A stretch of 64,000 nt of DNA from Gordonia tangerina (GTDB taxonomy: Bacteria; Actinomycetota; Actinomycetes; Mycobacteriales; Mycobacteriaceae): NCBI RefSeq assembly GCF_021556435.1, contig NZ_JAKGCU010000010.1:62001-126000 (forward strand), in the 5' to 3' direction. Below, in pieces: positions 1-7,595 of this stretch (its first letter is position 1; the number at the start of each line of letters is the position of its first letter). The notes beneath the pieces are model-generated. The model made no database searches and was not told where the DNA came from. It was given only the letters and a program-made list of their open reading frames with translations. A program made the translations under genes and the position numbers.

Positions 1-356
1 GCACCTGCGACGAGATCGGTCGCCGTTGCTGTTGGATCGTGCTGGACGCCGCCGGGCCGCGCACGCTGACGCTGAGCTGGTCGCCAGAACACACGGCGCG
101 ACCCTCGGAACTCGCGGAACGTCTGCCGAAGGCGTTGATCCACCACAATGTTGCGGGCGAACGGATTCATGAACTGCTGACCCGGGCCGACCGCGCCTGG
201 GACATTGCGGCCGGTCACGCGGCCTACGGCCCGCGGACTCGGTGGCGCCAGGCGTTGACGGCGATGCGTGCGGGCGGCATCCCGGTGGTCATCGGCCGGG
301 GCCGGTCGGTCGACAATGTGCTCACCGTGCCGTGGTCGGTGGTTTCTCCCGACTGA
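1..356 (+). CDS. C-terminal part of an unrecognised protein (5' end outside window)
   Basis: The frame is open from the window edge (third base) to a TGA at 354-356, so this is the last ~117 codons of a gene that starts upstream. I do not recognise the family. The visible part has two adjacent Cys near the edge, an Arg/Trp-rich stretch and a Val-Ile-Gly-Arg-Gly segment near the end, with no membrane segment. A start at 39 would be possible but the frame is open through it, so truncation by the window is the simpler reading. The next gene begins 74 bases downstream with its own -10 box. Confidence 0.6.
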   Translation, partial: TCDEIGRRCCWIVLDAAGPRTLTLSWSPEHTARPSELAERLPKALIHHNVAGERIHELLTRADRAWDIAAGHAAYGPRTRWRQALTAMRAGGIPVVIGRGRSVDNVLTVPWSVVSPD

Positions 357-417
357 TCCGTCATCTGATCGTGCGAATACCCCATGATCAGCCGGTTGTC
401 AGCAGCGTGCCGGTCCG

Positions 418-423
418 TACGCT
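418..423 (+). promoter_or_regulatory. -10 box TACGCT of the nitrilase-family gene
   Basis: TACGCT ends 7 bases before the ATG at 431, the spacing of a leaderless actinobacterial promoter. No Shine-Dalgarno precedes that ATG. Confidence 0.45.
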
Positions 424-430
424 GGTGGCC

Positions 431-1249
431 ATGCGAATTGCGATGGCGCAGATCACCTCCGGCACAGACCCGGCGGCGAACCTGGAGCTCGTGGAGGCAG
501 CGGTGGCCGAGGCCGCCGCCGACAACGCCGATCTGGTGGTGTTGCCCGAGGCGACGATGTGCCGGTTCGGCGTCCCGCTGGGCCCGGTCGCCGAGCCGGT
601 GGACGGTCCGTGGGCGCGTGGAGTGTCGTCGATCGCCGAACGCCACGGGGTCACCGTTGTCGCCGGGATGTTCACGCCCGCGGGCGATCGGGTCGCGAAT
701 ACGCTGCTCATCGCCGCCCCGGACGGGTCGCGCACCTCCTACGACAAGATCCATCTCTACGACGCCTTCGGTTTCACCGAGTCCCGGACCGTTGCGCCGG
801 GCGATGACCCGGTCACCTTCACGATCGGCGACGTCACGGTGGGTGTCGCCACCTGCTACGACATCCGCTTTCCCGCGCTGTTCACCGAACTCGCGCGCAG
901 CGGCGCGCAGGTGATCGTGGTGCCCGCATCGTGGGGTGCCGGCCCGGGCAAGGTGCACCAGTGGCAGGTGCTGGCCACCGCGCGGGCACTGGATTCGACC
1001 AGTTTCGTGGTCGCCGTGGGGCAGGCGGTACCCACCGATCAGCAGGTGGCCGAGTCGTCGGCACCCACCGGAACAGGTCACAGCCAACTCACAGATCCCT
1101 TCGGTACCGTGGTCGCCGCATACGACGACAGCGTGCAGGTCGGGGTTCACGAGATCGATGTGAACGCAGTGGAGAAGGCACGCAAAGCCCTGGCCGTGCT
1201 CGACAACGAACGGCCCATCCGACAGGTCTCGGCACCGAGCAGCAACTGA
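431..1249 (+). CDS. Carbon-nitrogen hydrolase (nitrilase superfamily, Nit-like amidase)
   Basis: 272 residues, the usual length of single-domain nitrilase-superfamily amidases, which hydrolyse a carbon-nitrogen amide bond through a cysteine. The catalytic triad is visible: Glu40 in LPEAT, Lys106 in YDKIHLYD and Cys142 in ATCYDIRFP. The long open frame begins at 242, but the family N-terminus (MRIAMAQ) starts at the ATG at 431, which follows a -10 box by 7 bases. Cytoplasmic, no signal peptide. The substrate cannot be told from sequence; deaminated glutathione amidase (Nit1-like) and omega-amidase (Nit2-like) are the nearest ideas. The DUF2993 gene starts 12 bases downstream and is probably co-transcribed. 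Confidence 0.88.
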   Translation: MRIAMAQITSGTDPAANLELVEAAVAEAAADNADLVVLPEATMCRFGVPLGPVAEPVDGPWARGVSSIAERHGVTVVAGMFTPAGDRVANTLLIAAPDGSRTSYDKIHLYDAFGFTESRTVAPGDDPVTFTIGDVTVGVATCYDIRFPALFTELARSGAQVIVVPASWGAGPGKVHQWQVLATARALDSTSFVVAVGQAVPTDQQVAESSAPTGTGHSQLTDPFGTVVAAYDDSVQVGVHEIDVNAVEKARKALAVLDNERPIRQVSAPSSN

Positions 1250-1261
1250 GGACCGCACGAC

Positions 1262-2362
1262 ATGACCGACAGCGAGAACACCGACCGGCCGGCAGCCGGC
1301 GAGGACCCGCAGAAGCGGTCCGACAACGAGCCCACCCCGCAGACGGGTCGTCCCGACGAGCCGGGTGCCCATCCGTACCCGGACGATCACACCGCGCGGC
1401 TCGACGCCGCGGCGACGACCGATCAGTCACCGCGCGCCTATTCGCAGGTGCCGCGCACCGAGACCGCTCAGTTCGGCCCCGGGGAGACCGGCGGGTTCCC
1501 GGCGAGTGGGACCGACGGTTTCGCGCCGATACCGCCCGAAGCGCAGCCCGGTGTCGTGTCGTCGGCGCCGGCCAAACGGCGCAGCACCGGCAAGATCGTC
1601 GCACTGGCCTCGGTGGCGGTGGTCCTGGTGTTGGTGATCGCCGCCGTCGGCAGCGAACTCTATCTGCGCAACCAGGCGACCGACTGCATGGAGAGCGCCT
1701 TCACCGACCTCACCGGTACCGAGACCTCGGTGTCGTTGAGTCGCAAGCCGATGCTGTTGCAGGGCTTCGGCAACGACATCCCGTTCGTCCAGATCGACAC
1801 CGCCGACGAGCCCGGCCAGATGCGGTTGCATGCGCGGGCCGAGGGCATCACCGGCGACGGGGACACCACCAACATCCGCTCTCTGGTCGGCACCGGGTTC
1901 ATCCCGTTCGATCGGGTGGTCGCGATGAGCGAGTCGGCCACCGCAAGCCCCGATCCGTCGACCTCGGGCAACGGCGGCAACGGGGCGAGCAGCCTGATGC
2001 AGGGCGCCAGTATCGAGTCGATCACCGGCAATGCCGCCGACGGGACCATCAAGGTCGATTCCGCGGTGCAGCTCGCCTTCCTACCGATCCCGGTGTCCAC
2101 CACGATCAAACCCGTGCTGCAGGACGGGCGCGTCGACTTCGAGGTGGTCGAGGCCAACGCCTTCATCTTCGGCATCCCGTCCGACTTCGCCCAGCAGGTG
2201 GTCGACAGTGTGTCCGATTCGATGTTCGGCCCGCTGTTCGACGAGGTCACCGTGCAGAACATGAAGGTGACCGACCAGGGCGTCGACTTCGCCGTCGACG
2301 GGCAGGATGTGGCGCTGTCGGGTCAGATGACCGGAGATTCCGGCGGCTGCTCGGCCGCCTGA
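1262..2362 (+). CDS. DUF2993 / LmeA-like envelope phospholipid-binding protein
   Basis: 366 residues. Residues 1-105 are Pro/Asp/Thr-rich and look disordered. One membrane segment follows at about 111-131 after a basic patch, then an extracytoplasmic domain with the beta-rich pattern of the DUF2993 (LmeA) family. Family knowledge: mycobacterial LmeA binds phosphatidylinositides in the periplasm and supports lipomannan elongation; the same role here is inference. The C-terminus ends in a Gly-Gly-Cys-Ser motif. It starts 12 bases after the nitrilase stop, with GAGGA about 10 bases before the ATG, so translation in one operon is likely. Confidence 0.75.
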   Translation: MTDSENTDRPAAGEDPQKRSDNEPTPQTGRPDEPGAHPYPDDHTARLDAAATTDQSPRAYSQVPRTETAQFGPGETGGFPASGTDGFAPIPPEAQPGVVSSAPAKRRSTGKIVALASVAVVLVLVIAAVGSELYLRNQATDCMESAFTDLTGTETSVSLSRKPMLLQGFGNDIPFVQIDTADEPGQMRLHARAEGITGDGDTTNIRSLVGTGFIPFDRVVAMSESATASPDPSTSGNGGNGASSLMQGASIESITGNAADGTIKVDSAVQLAFLPIPVSTTIKPVLQDGRVDFEVVEANAFIFGIPSDFAQQVVDSVSDSMFGPLFDEVTVQNMKVTDQGVDFAVDGQDVALSGQMTGDSGGCSAA

Positions 2363-2502
2363 GCCACCGGCGCCCGGTCCGACCGCGGCGGTTGATCGAC
2401 GATCGTCGGTACGCTGGGAGATGTCCGATTTGCCGATCTTGGCGGAGCGCCCCCGCGGTCTCCCGGGAGGGCAGCGCAGGTGTACCCCCTACGGAGGAAG
2501 AG

Positions 2503-3303
2503 ATGAGCGCACTGATCTTGATCGCGGTGGTCGTCGTGGTGGTTGTCGGCATCGTGGTGATGTCGCAGCAACGATCCGGGGCCAACGCCGCTCGCCAGCT
2601 CGACGACGCCAAAGCCGATGCGCGCCAAGCCATCGAACGGCTCGGCGGCCAGGTGTTCATGCTGGTGGGTGACGGCCCCGCATCCAAGCAGGCGCTCGCC
2701 GACGCTGGCGAACGCTACAACGCCGCGGGATCGCAGATCGAGCAGGCGACCTCGCCGACGCAGGCGCGCCTGGCCAAACAGACCGCGCTGGAGGGTCTCT
2801 ACTACGTCCGCGCGGCCCGCACCGCCATGAATCTCGACCCGGGCCCACCGGTGCCCGAACTCGAGGGTCAGAAGAGCGCCGGCGCGGTTACCGAAGACCG
2901 CACGGTCGACTTCGAGGGCCGGCAGATCGAGGCGTCGCCCGGCCCCTCTGAGCGAACCCCCAACTACTATCCCGGTGGTCGTGTCGCCGGGCGCCCGGTG
3001 CCGGCCGGCTGGTACTCCGAGCCGTGGTGGAAACCGGCGCTGGTGGCCGGGGCGTGGGGCATCGGCTCGATGTTCCTGTTCTCGGCGCTGTTCTCCGGGA
3101 TGGCGGGCGTCAACTACGACGCGAACGCCTTCGAGAGCGGTGCCGGTGACGGATCGGATGCCGGAGCACTCGACGGCGGTGACGCCGGTGCTGAGGCCGG
3201 CGATGCGGGCGACTTCGGTGGCGGCGACATGGGTGGCGACTCCGGCGGCGGCTTCTTCGACGGCGGCGGCGATTTCGGAGACTTCGGCGACTTCGGCTTC
3301 TGA
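2503..3303 (+). CDS. DUF1542-type membrane protein with Gly/Asp-rich tail
   Basis: 266 residues. A membrane segment at about 3-20 is followed by an Ala/Gln-rich helical region (about 25-110) of the kind annotated DUF1542 in corynebacteriales, a short linker, a second hydrophobic segment near 185-200, and a tail of Gly, Asp and Phe (last ~60 residues). The start is the ATG at 2503, preceded by a strong GGAGGAAG; the frame is open far upstream (from 931) but that part is the shadow of the nitrilase and DUF2993 genes. A -10 box (TACGCT) at 2410-2415 would give an ~80-base leader. Function unknown; an envelope role is inferred. Confidence 0.7.
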   Translation: MSALILIAVVVVVVVGIVVMSQQRSGANAARQLDDAKADARQAIERLGGQVFMLVGDGPASKQALADAGERYNAAGSQIEQATSPTQARLAKQTALEGLYYVRAARTAMNLDPGPPVPELEGQKSAGAVTEDRTVDFEGRQIEASPGPSERTPNYYPGGRVAGRPVPAGWYSEPWWKPALVAGAWGIGSMFLFSALFSGMAGVNYDANAFESGAGDGSDAGALDGGDAGAEAGDAGDFGGGDMGGDSGGGFFDGGGDFGDFGDFGF

Positions 3304-3309
3304 CGATTT

Positions 3310-3347
3310 GTAGTATCAACCGGCGGAAAAACGCCGGTCGATACTAC
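3310..3347. terminator. Hairpin between convergent genes (GTAGTAT family)
   Basis: A 16-base arm (GTAGTATCAACCGGCG) pairs with its near-perfect complement across a 6-base GAAAAA loop, 6 bases after the DUF1542 stop and 15 bases before the purU stop. It fits a bidirectional terminator. The same arm core recurs in the hairpin at 32079-32118. Confidence 0.7.
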
Positions 3348-3362
3348 GAATCCGCGGTGACG

Positions 3363-4292
3363 TCAGGTGAAGACGACCGTCTTGCGGCCGTGCACCAGGA
3401 TGCGGTCCTCCAGATGCCAGCGCAGGCCGCGGGAGAGCACCATCGTCTCGATGTCGCGGCCCTGGCGCACCATGTCGGCGACGGTGTCGCTGTGATCGAC
3501 CCGGATCACGTCCTGCTCGATGATGGGTCCCGCGTCGAGGTCAGCGGTCACGTAGTGGCAGGTGGCGCCGATCAGTTTGACACCGCGTGCGAACGCCTGG
3601 TGGTACGGGCGGGCGCCGACGAAGCTGGGCAGGAAGCTGTGGTGGATGTTGATCGCGCGGCCTGCCCACGCGTCGCAGAGCTGTGGCGGCAGGATCTGCA
3701 TGAATCGCGCCAACACCACGGCATCTGGTGCGTACTGCTCGACCACGGTGGCCACCTCATCGAATGCCTGCGCCTTGCCGTCGGATGGGAACGGCACGTG
3801 GTGGAACGGGACATCGAAGCGGGTGACGAGCTCTTCGAGATCCCGATGATTGCCGATCACCGCGGACACGTTGGCCGGCAGTTCGCCGCGATGCGCACGG
3901 CCGAGCAAGTCCACCAAGCAGTGGCTCTCCTTGCTGACCAGCAGCACCACCGACTTCGGTGCGCCGGTGTCGGTGAGCCGCCACTCGGTGTCGGAGCCGA
4001 TTTCGGCGGCCACCTCACGGGCGAAGCGTTCGCGCATCTCGTCGAGGCCGATCCGGACCGATCCGGCCCGCACGGTCTGCCGGGTGAAGAACCACCCGGT
4101 CTCGCTGTCGGAGTGATACCCCGCCTCGGTGATCCAGCCGCCGATCTCGGCGAGGAACCCGGAGATCCGCGCGACGATTCCGGTGCGGTCGGGGCATCCG
4201 AGGGTCAGGACGTACCGCCGATCGCTGTCGGGGGAGGACGATGTCGTCGATGCCGCGACGGCCGCTGCGGGCGTCGGCTCTGATGCTGCCAC
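3363..4292 (-). CDS. purU: Formyltetrahydrofolate deformylase PurU
   Basis: 309 residues from the GTG at 4292. An N-terminal ACT-type domain (about 27-110) is followed by a GART-type formyltransferase fold carrying the catalytic Asn-x-His ([10 protein letters not shown]) and the Asp of TADLDAGP. The enzyme hydrolyses 10-formyl-THF to THF and formate, balancing one-carbon pools and feeding formate to purine synthesis; ACT domains in this family sense Gly/Met. The upstream frame to 4811 overlaps deoC on the other strand and is not coding. Starts are divergent from deoC with 27 bases between them; a weak CACACT lies 7 bases before the GTG. Confidence 0.93.
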   Translation of the reverse strand: MAASEPTPAAAVAASTTSSSPDSDRRYVLTLGCPDRTGIVARISGFLAEIGGWITEAGYHSDSETGWFFTRQTVRAGSVRIGLDEMRERFAREVAAEIGSDTEWRLTDTGAPKSVVLLVSKESHCLVDLLGRAHRGELPANVSAVIGNHRDLEELVTRFDVPFHHVPFPSDGKAQAFDEVATVVEQYAPDAVVLARFMQILPPQLCDAWAGRAINIHHSFLPSFVGARPYHQAFARGVKLIGATCHYVTADLDAGPIIEQDVIRVDHSDTVADMVRQGRDIETMVLSRGLRWHLEDRILVHGRKTVVFT

Positions 4293-4319
4293 GTCTGTCA
4301 GTGTGCCAAGCTCGTCTGT

Positions 4320-4994
4320 GTGATCACCACCGACCTGACCCGGCGCGATGTCGCGGCCCTCATCGACCACACTCTGCTCAAACCCGAGGCCACCCGCGCG
4401 GACGCTGAGGCCACCGTCGCCGAGGCCGCCGACCTGGGCGTTTATGCGGTGTGCCTGTCGCCGTCGATGCTGCCCATCGACACCGGCGAGCAGAAGACCT
4501 GCGTGGTGGCCGGGTTCCCGTCGGGCAAGCATCATTCGCTGGTCAAGGCGGCCGAGGCCCGTCTGGCCGTCGACACCGGAGCCGAGGAGGTCGACATGGT
4601 GATCGATGTCGGCGCCGCGGTCGACGGGCGTTTCGACGAGGTGTTCGCCGACGTGCTGACCGTCCGCGAAGCCATCGGCGACGTGGTGTTGAAGGTCATC
4701 ATCGAGTCTGCTGCGCTGCTCGAATTCGCCGGCCCCGACACGGTCACCGAGGTCAGTCGTCGCGCGGCGCAGGCGGGTGCGACGTTCGTGAAGACCTCCA
4801 CCGGCTTCCATCCATCCGGCGGCGCGAGCGTGGAGGCGGTCCGCCTCATGCGTGCCGCGGTCGGCGAGACGGTCGGGGTGAAGGCCAGCGGAGGCATCCG
4901 CACACCCGAGTTCGCGGCGGAGCTGATCGGCGCAGGCGCGACCCGGCTCGGACTGTCCGGGTCGCGTGCGGTGCTCGACGGCTTCGCCGACTGA
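4320..4994 (+). CDS. deoC: Deoxyribose-phosphate aldolase
   Basis: 224 residues, normal for DeoC. It cleaves 2-deoxyribose-5-phosphate to glyceraldehyde-3-phosphate and acetaldehyde in deoxynucleoside catabolism. The Schiff-base lysine is Lys158 (FVKTSTG), the second active-site lysine Lys188 (VKASGGIRT), and the proton-relay Asp is about residue 96 (MVIDVGA). The GTG at 4320 is the only sensible start, since the family motif [10 protein letters not shown] follows directly. Divergent from purU; no other deo genes are nearby, so it appears to be a single-gene unit. Confidence 0.95.
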   Translation: MITTDLTRRDVAALIDHTLLKPEATRADAEATVAEAADLGVYAVCLSPSMLPIDTGEQKTCVVAGFPSGKHHSLVKAAEARLAVDTGAEEVDMVIDVGAAVDGRFDEVFADVLTVREAIGDVVLKVIIESAALLEFAGPDTVTEVSRRAAQAGATFVKTSTGFHPSGGASVEAVRLMRAAVGETVGVKASGGIRTPEFAAELIGAGATRLGLSGSRAVLDGFAD

Positions 4995-5008
4995 CCGCGG
5001 CGCGGCGG

Positions 5009-5980
5009 TCAGACAGCTTCGTGGGCATCTGCGAGGGCGCGTGAGCGTCGGGCCTGGACCGCGCGGCGTGTGTCCTCGGTGATGAGATCCATGTGCAGCG
5101 CGCCGGCTGCGGTTACGCCCGCACCCATCGACACCGCGACCGTGGCGGCAAGGTTGGTGACGTTACCGGCGGCCCACACACCGGGGATGTCGGTGGCGCC
5201 CATCGGATCGGCCGCCACATACTGCCCCATCGGGTGATCGGTGAGCGTTCCCCCCAGGCTGAAGTAGAGCGCGGATCGGACCACGAACTTCGGCGCGACC
5301 ACCAGTGCGTCCCGTTCGATACGGTCGCCGTCGGTCAGTGCGACGGCCGCCAGCGTGCCGTCGGCGATGTCGAGATGGTCCACCGTCTGATCGATGATGG
5401 CGACGTCGAGTGCCGAGAGCTGTTCGCGCTCGGCGGGTTCGATCTCGCCCATGGTGTGGGTGAACAACGTGACATCGTCGCTCAGTTGGCGGAACAGCAA
5501 CGTCTGGTGGACGGCCATCGGCCCGGTGCCCAGGATGCCTATCCGCTGACCGCGTACCTCCCATCCATGGCAGAACGGACAGTGCAGCACCGTGGAGCCC
5601 CAGAGTTCGGGCACTCCGGGTACCTCGGGTAGCTCGTCGACGAGACCGGTGGCCAGCAGCACGCGCCGTGCGTCGACCGTGTCGCCGCCGGCGAGGGTCA
5701 GGGTGAACGTGCCGTTGTCGCCACGCGCAGCGTCGATCACCTCATCGGAGACGAAATCCGCTCCGTAGCTGCGCGCCTCGGCCCGCCCGCGGTCCAGAAG
5801 TTCGGTCGGTGAGATGTTCTCCTGGCCGAGGACGTTGTGGGCGCCGTCGGCTGGGGCGTTGCGGGGTTGGCCGCCGTCGACGACGAGGACCGAGCGCAGG
5901 GACCGCGCCAGGGTGGTGGCCGCGCTCAGCCCGGCGGGGCCGCCGCCGACGATCGCGACGTCGAAACTCTTGCTGCTCAT
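5009..5980 (-). CDS. Thioredoxin-reductase-like NAD(P)/FAD oxidoreductase
   Basis: 323 residues. The FAD-binding GGGPAG is at 12-17, a second dinucleotide-binding glycine cluster (GILGTGP) follows, and the redox pair Cys134-Pro-Phe-Cys137 sits in HCPFCHGWE, the position of the TrxB disulfide. Length and order match low-molecular-weight thioredoxin reductases, but the CPFC context is that of the separate TrxR-like group often paired with methyltransferases in actinobacteria, so thioredoxin may not be the partner. The ATG at 5980 is chosen because the family N-terminus starts there and it overlaps the methyltransferase stop by 4 bases, implying translational coupling. Confidence 0.87.
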   Translation of the reverse strand: MSSKSFDVAIVGGGPAGLSAATTLARSLRSVLVVDGGQPRNAPADGAHNVLGQENISPTELLDRGRAEARSYGADFVSDEVIDAARGDNGTFTLTLAGGDTVDARRVLLATGLVDELPEVPGVPELWGSTVLHCPFCHGWEVRGQRIGILGTGPMAVHQTLLFRQLSDDVTLFTHTMGEIEPAEREQLSALDVAIIDQTVDHLDIADGTLAAVALTDGDRIERDALVVAPKFVVRSALYFSLGGTLTDHPMGQYVAADPMGATDIPGVWAAGNVTNLAATVAVSMGAGVTAAGALHMDLITEDTRRAVQARRSRALADAHEAV

Positions 5981-6909
5981 GGTTTCTCCTGGTTGTGTTC
6001 GGGCCGCCGGGCGATCCATGCGGTGCGGCGGGTGCTGACAGTGAGGTCCTCGCGCGTGCCCAGCGACGATGGTCCGGCGGGGGCGAGCAGGTCATCGAGC
6101 CGGGACCGGTCGGTGTCGGACAGTTCCTCGGCCAGGCCGTGCGCCATCCGCGAGATCCAGGCGTGCGCATAGCGACTCGTGAGATCCGGCGGTGCCGGTG
6201 CATTCGTGATGGCGTGGGTCTCGAGCAGGTCGAAGCCGGCGCCGACGATCACCGGCGACCAGTCGGGGTGGGCGTTGGCCCCGCGCTCGGTCATGATCGT
6301 GTGCAGGCGACGCTCCAGCTGTCCATCGGGTGTGTCGGGCGGGAGGAAAGCGGGAAGGCCGTCGAGCTCCACCACGATCAGCAGGCCGCCGGGCCGGACT
6401 GCGGCGTGGACATTGCCGAGTAGGTCCGCCGGCGCGGCGAAGTGGTGCATGGCCGACGACGACCACACCACGTCGAGGTCGGCAAGATCGCCCGGCAGTG
6501 CGGTGTCGAGATCGGCGACCTGCGTCCGGACACGATCGCCGACACCGGCGGCCCGGGCCGCGTCGCGGACGCGGTCGAGCATGTCCGGCGCATTGTCGAG
6601 CGCGGTGACCTGTGCCGACGGGAAGAGGGCCGCGAGGCGCGCGGTGAGCCCTCCGGTGCCCGACCCGAGGTCGACGACGGAGCGTGGCGCGGCGATCAGG
6701 TCGGCGATGCGTTCGGCGAGATCGTCGACGAATCCGCCGGAGGCCGCCGCGTCGAGGTCGAGTACCTCGGCCATGCCTTCGACCATCGCGTCGGCGGTGG
6801 CCGGATCGTGCACGTGCGCGTCGTGGGCGCTGTGGTGATGGCCATGGTGTCGGTGTGCGTCGTGACCGGGATGATGCCCGGCATGCGGTGGCTGTGCGGA
6901 CTGAGGCAT
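5977..6909 (-). CDS. Class I SAM methyltransferase with His-rich N-terminus
   Basis: 310 residues from the ATG at 6909. Residues 9-34 contain 13 histidines, a likely metal-binding arm. The catalytic domain has motif I VVDLGSGTGG (about 76-85), an acidic motif II (ALDN) and a motif-IV region VVWSSSAMHH. There are no cysteines, which argues against an arsenite methyltransferase. It is first in a two-gene unit with the flavoprotein (4-base overlap) and divergent from the XRE-cupin regulator 48 bases away. The substrate is unknown. The start codon lies at the edge of a perfect 14-base palindrome (6909-6922), so repression by the neighbour is likely. Confidence 0.82.
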   Translation of the reverse strand: MPQSAQPPHAGHHPGHDAHRHHGHHHSAHDAHVHDPATADAMVEGMAEVLDLDAAASGGFVDDLAERIADLIAAPRSVVDLGSGTGGLTARLAALFPSAQVTALDNAPDMLDRVRDAARAAGVGDRVRTQVADLDTALPGDLADLDVVWSSSAMHHFAAPADLLGNVHAAVRPGGLLIVVELDGLPAFLPPDTPDGQLERRLHTIMTERGANAHPDWSPVIVGAGFDLLETHAITNAPAPPDLTSRYAHAWISRMAHGLAEELSDTDRSRLDDLLAPAGPSSLGTREDLTVSTRRTAWIARRPEHNQEKP

Positions 6910-6922
6910 ACCGTCGACGGTA
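6909..6922. promoter_or_regulatory. Palindrome TACCGTCGACGGTA at the methyltransferase start
   Basis: A perfect 14-base palindrome covering the -10 box (TACCGT on the minus strand, 6917-6922) and touching the ATG. GGCATAC occurs at 6906-6912 and again at 6941-6947 next to the regulator's -10 box. Candidate operator for the XRE-cupin protein. Confidence 0.5.
6917..6922 (-). promoter_or_regulatory. -10 box TACCGT of the methyltransferase-flavoprotein unit
   Basis: Seven bases separate TACCGT from the ATG at 6909, as in the other leaderless starts of the window. Confidence 0.45.
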
Positions 6923-6944
6923 GCGAGGGAATGCTGGATTGGCA

Positions 6945-6950
6945 TACAGT
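6945..6950 (+). promoter_or_regulatory. -10 box TACAGT of the XRE-cupin gene
   Basis: TACAGT then 7 bases then ATG 6958; leaderless spacing, no Shine-Dalgarno. Confidence 0.5.
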
Positions 6951-6957
6951 CTTGCGC

Positions 6958-7521
6958 ATGGAGCAAGAAATTGATGCGGTGGTGCGTCAGCGGATTCGTG
7001 GGCTGCGGGTCGCCAAGGGGTGGACCTTGGACTCGCTGGCCGCGCGTTGCTTCCTGAGTCCGTCGACGCTGAGTCGCATCGAGACCGGGCACCGCCGCGT
7101 GGCACTCGACCAATTGGTACCGATCGCGCGCGCCCTGGGTACCACCCTGGATCAGCTGGTCGAGCCGTCCAACGACGAGGACGTGGTGATCCGTCCAGAG
7201 TCGCACCGGACAGCCGGAATGACCGTGTGGAAGCTATCGCGGGATCAGACTCCCGGTGGGGTCACGGTGGCCAAGATGCGGATTGCCGAAGAGCACGTCG
7301 TGGACCCGAACAACCTGGGCGTTCACCCTGGCCGCGAATGGTTCACGGTCATCTCCGGGACCATCCGGCTGCACCTCGGGGAGCGGGTGATCGCGGTCCC
7401 TACCGGCCAGGCGGCGGAGTTCTCGACCATGGTGCCCCACGGAATGGCCGCCGTCGACGGGCCGGCCGAGATCGTGTCGATCTTCGACCACGAAGGTGAG
7501 CGCGCCCACCTGCCCGGGTGA
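6958..7521 (+). CDS. XRE-family regulator with C-terminal cupin
   Basis: 187 residues. An XRE helix-turn-helix occupies about 8-65 (LRVAKGWTLDSLAARC ... STLSRIETGHR) and a cupin_2-type beta barrel about 100-180 (HPGREWFTVISG). XRE-cupin proteins usually repress a neighbouring operon and release DNA when the cupin binds a small ligand. It is divergent from the methyltransferase/flavoprotein pair, the obvious target. The ATG at 6958 follows a TACAGT -10 by 7 bases; the open frame upstream to 6442 is the shadow of the methyltransferase. Confidence 0.88.
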   Translation: MEQEIDAVVRQRIRGLRVAKGWTLDSLAARCFLSPSTLSRIETGHRRVALDQLVPIARALGTTLDQLVEPSNDEDVVIRPESHRTAGMTVWKLSRDQTPGGVTVAKMRIAEEHVVDPNNLGVHPGREWFTVISGTIRLHLGERVIAVPTGQAAEFSTMVPHGMAAVDGPAEIVSIFDHEGERAHLPG

Positions 7522-7530
7522 TCGTCGGTT

Positions 7531-7548
7531 TTTCAGCCAGATCACAGC
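7531..7548 (+). promoter_or_regulatory. PhoP-like direct repeat upstream of the L,D-transpeptidase
   Basis: TTTCAGC, four bases, TCACAGC: 7-4-7 spacing like the mycobacterial PhoP box (two TCACAGC units). The second half is an exact match and the first matches 5 of 7. It ends 47 bases before the ATG at 7596; a TAGGCT -10 at about 7580-7585 lies between. Confidence 0.5.
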
Positions 7549-7595
7549 TGGCAGATGGGGTTTTCCGGACATTCGCTCGGTAGGCTCGAGGTGTT

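Noticed and set aside
224..1390. 388-residue minus-strand frame opposite the nitrilase gene
   Set aside because: The protein is His/Arg-rich with no domain, typical of a GC-rich antisense shadow.
931..2502. N-terminal extension of the DUF1542 frame
   Set aside because: The frame overlaps two well-supported genes and encodes an Arg-rich low-complexity peptide; a strong ribosome site marks 2503.
4293..4811. Upstream extension of purU
   Set aside because: It lies antisense to deoC and the ACT domain starts after 4292.
5977..6909. Arsenite methyltransferase ArsM
   Set aside because: The protein has no cysteines, while ArsM needs several.
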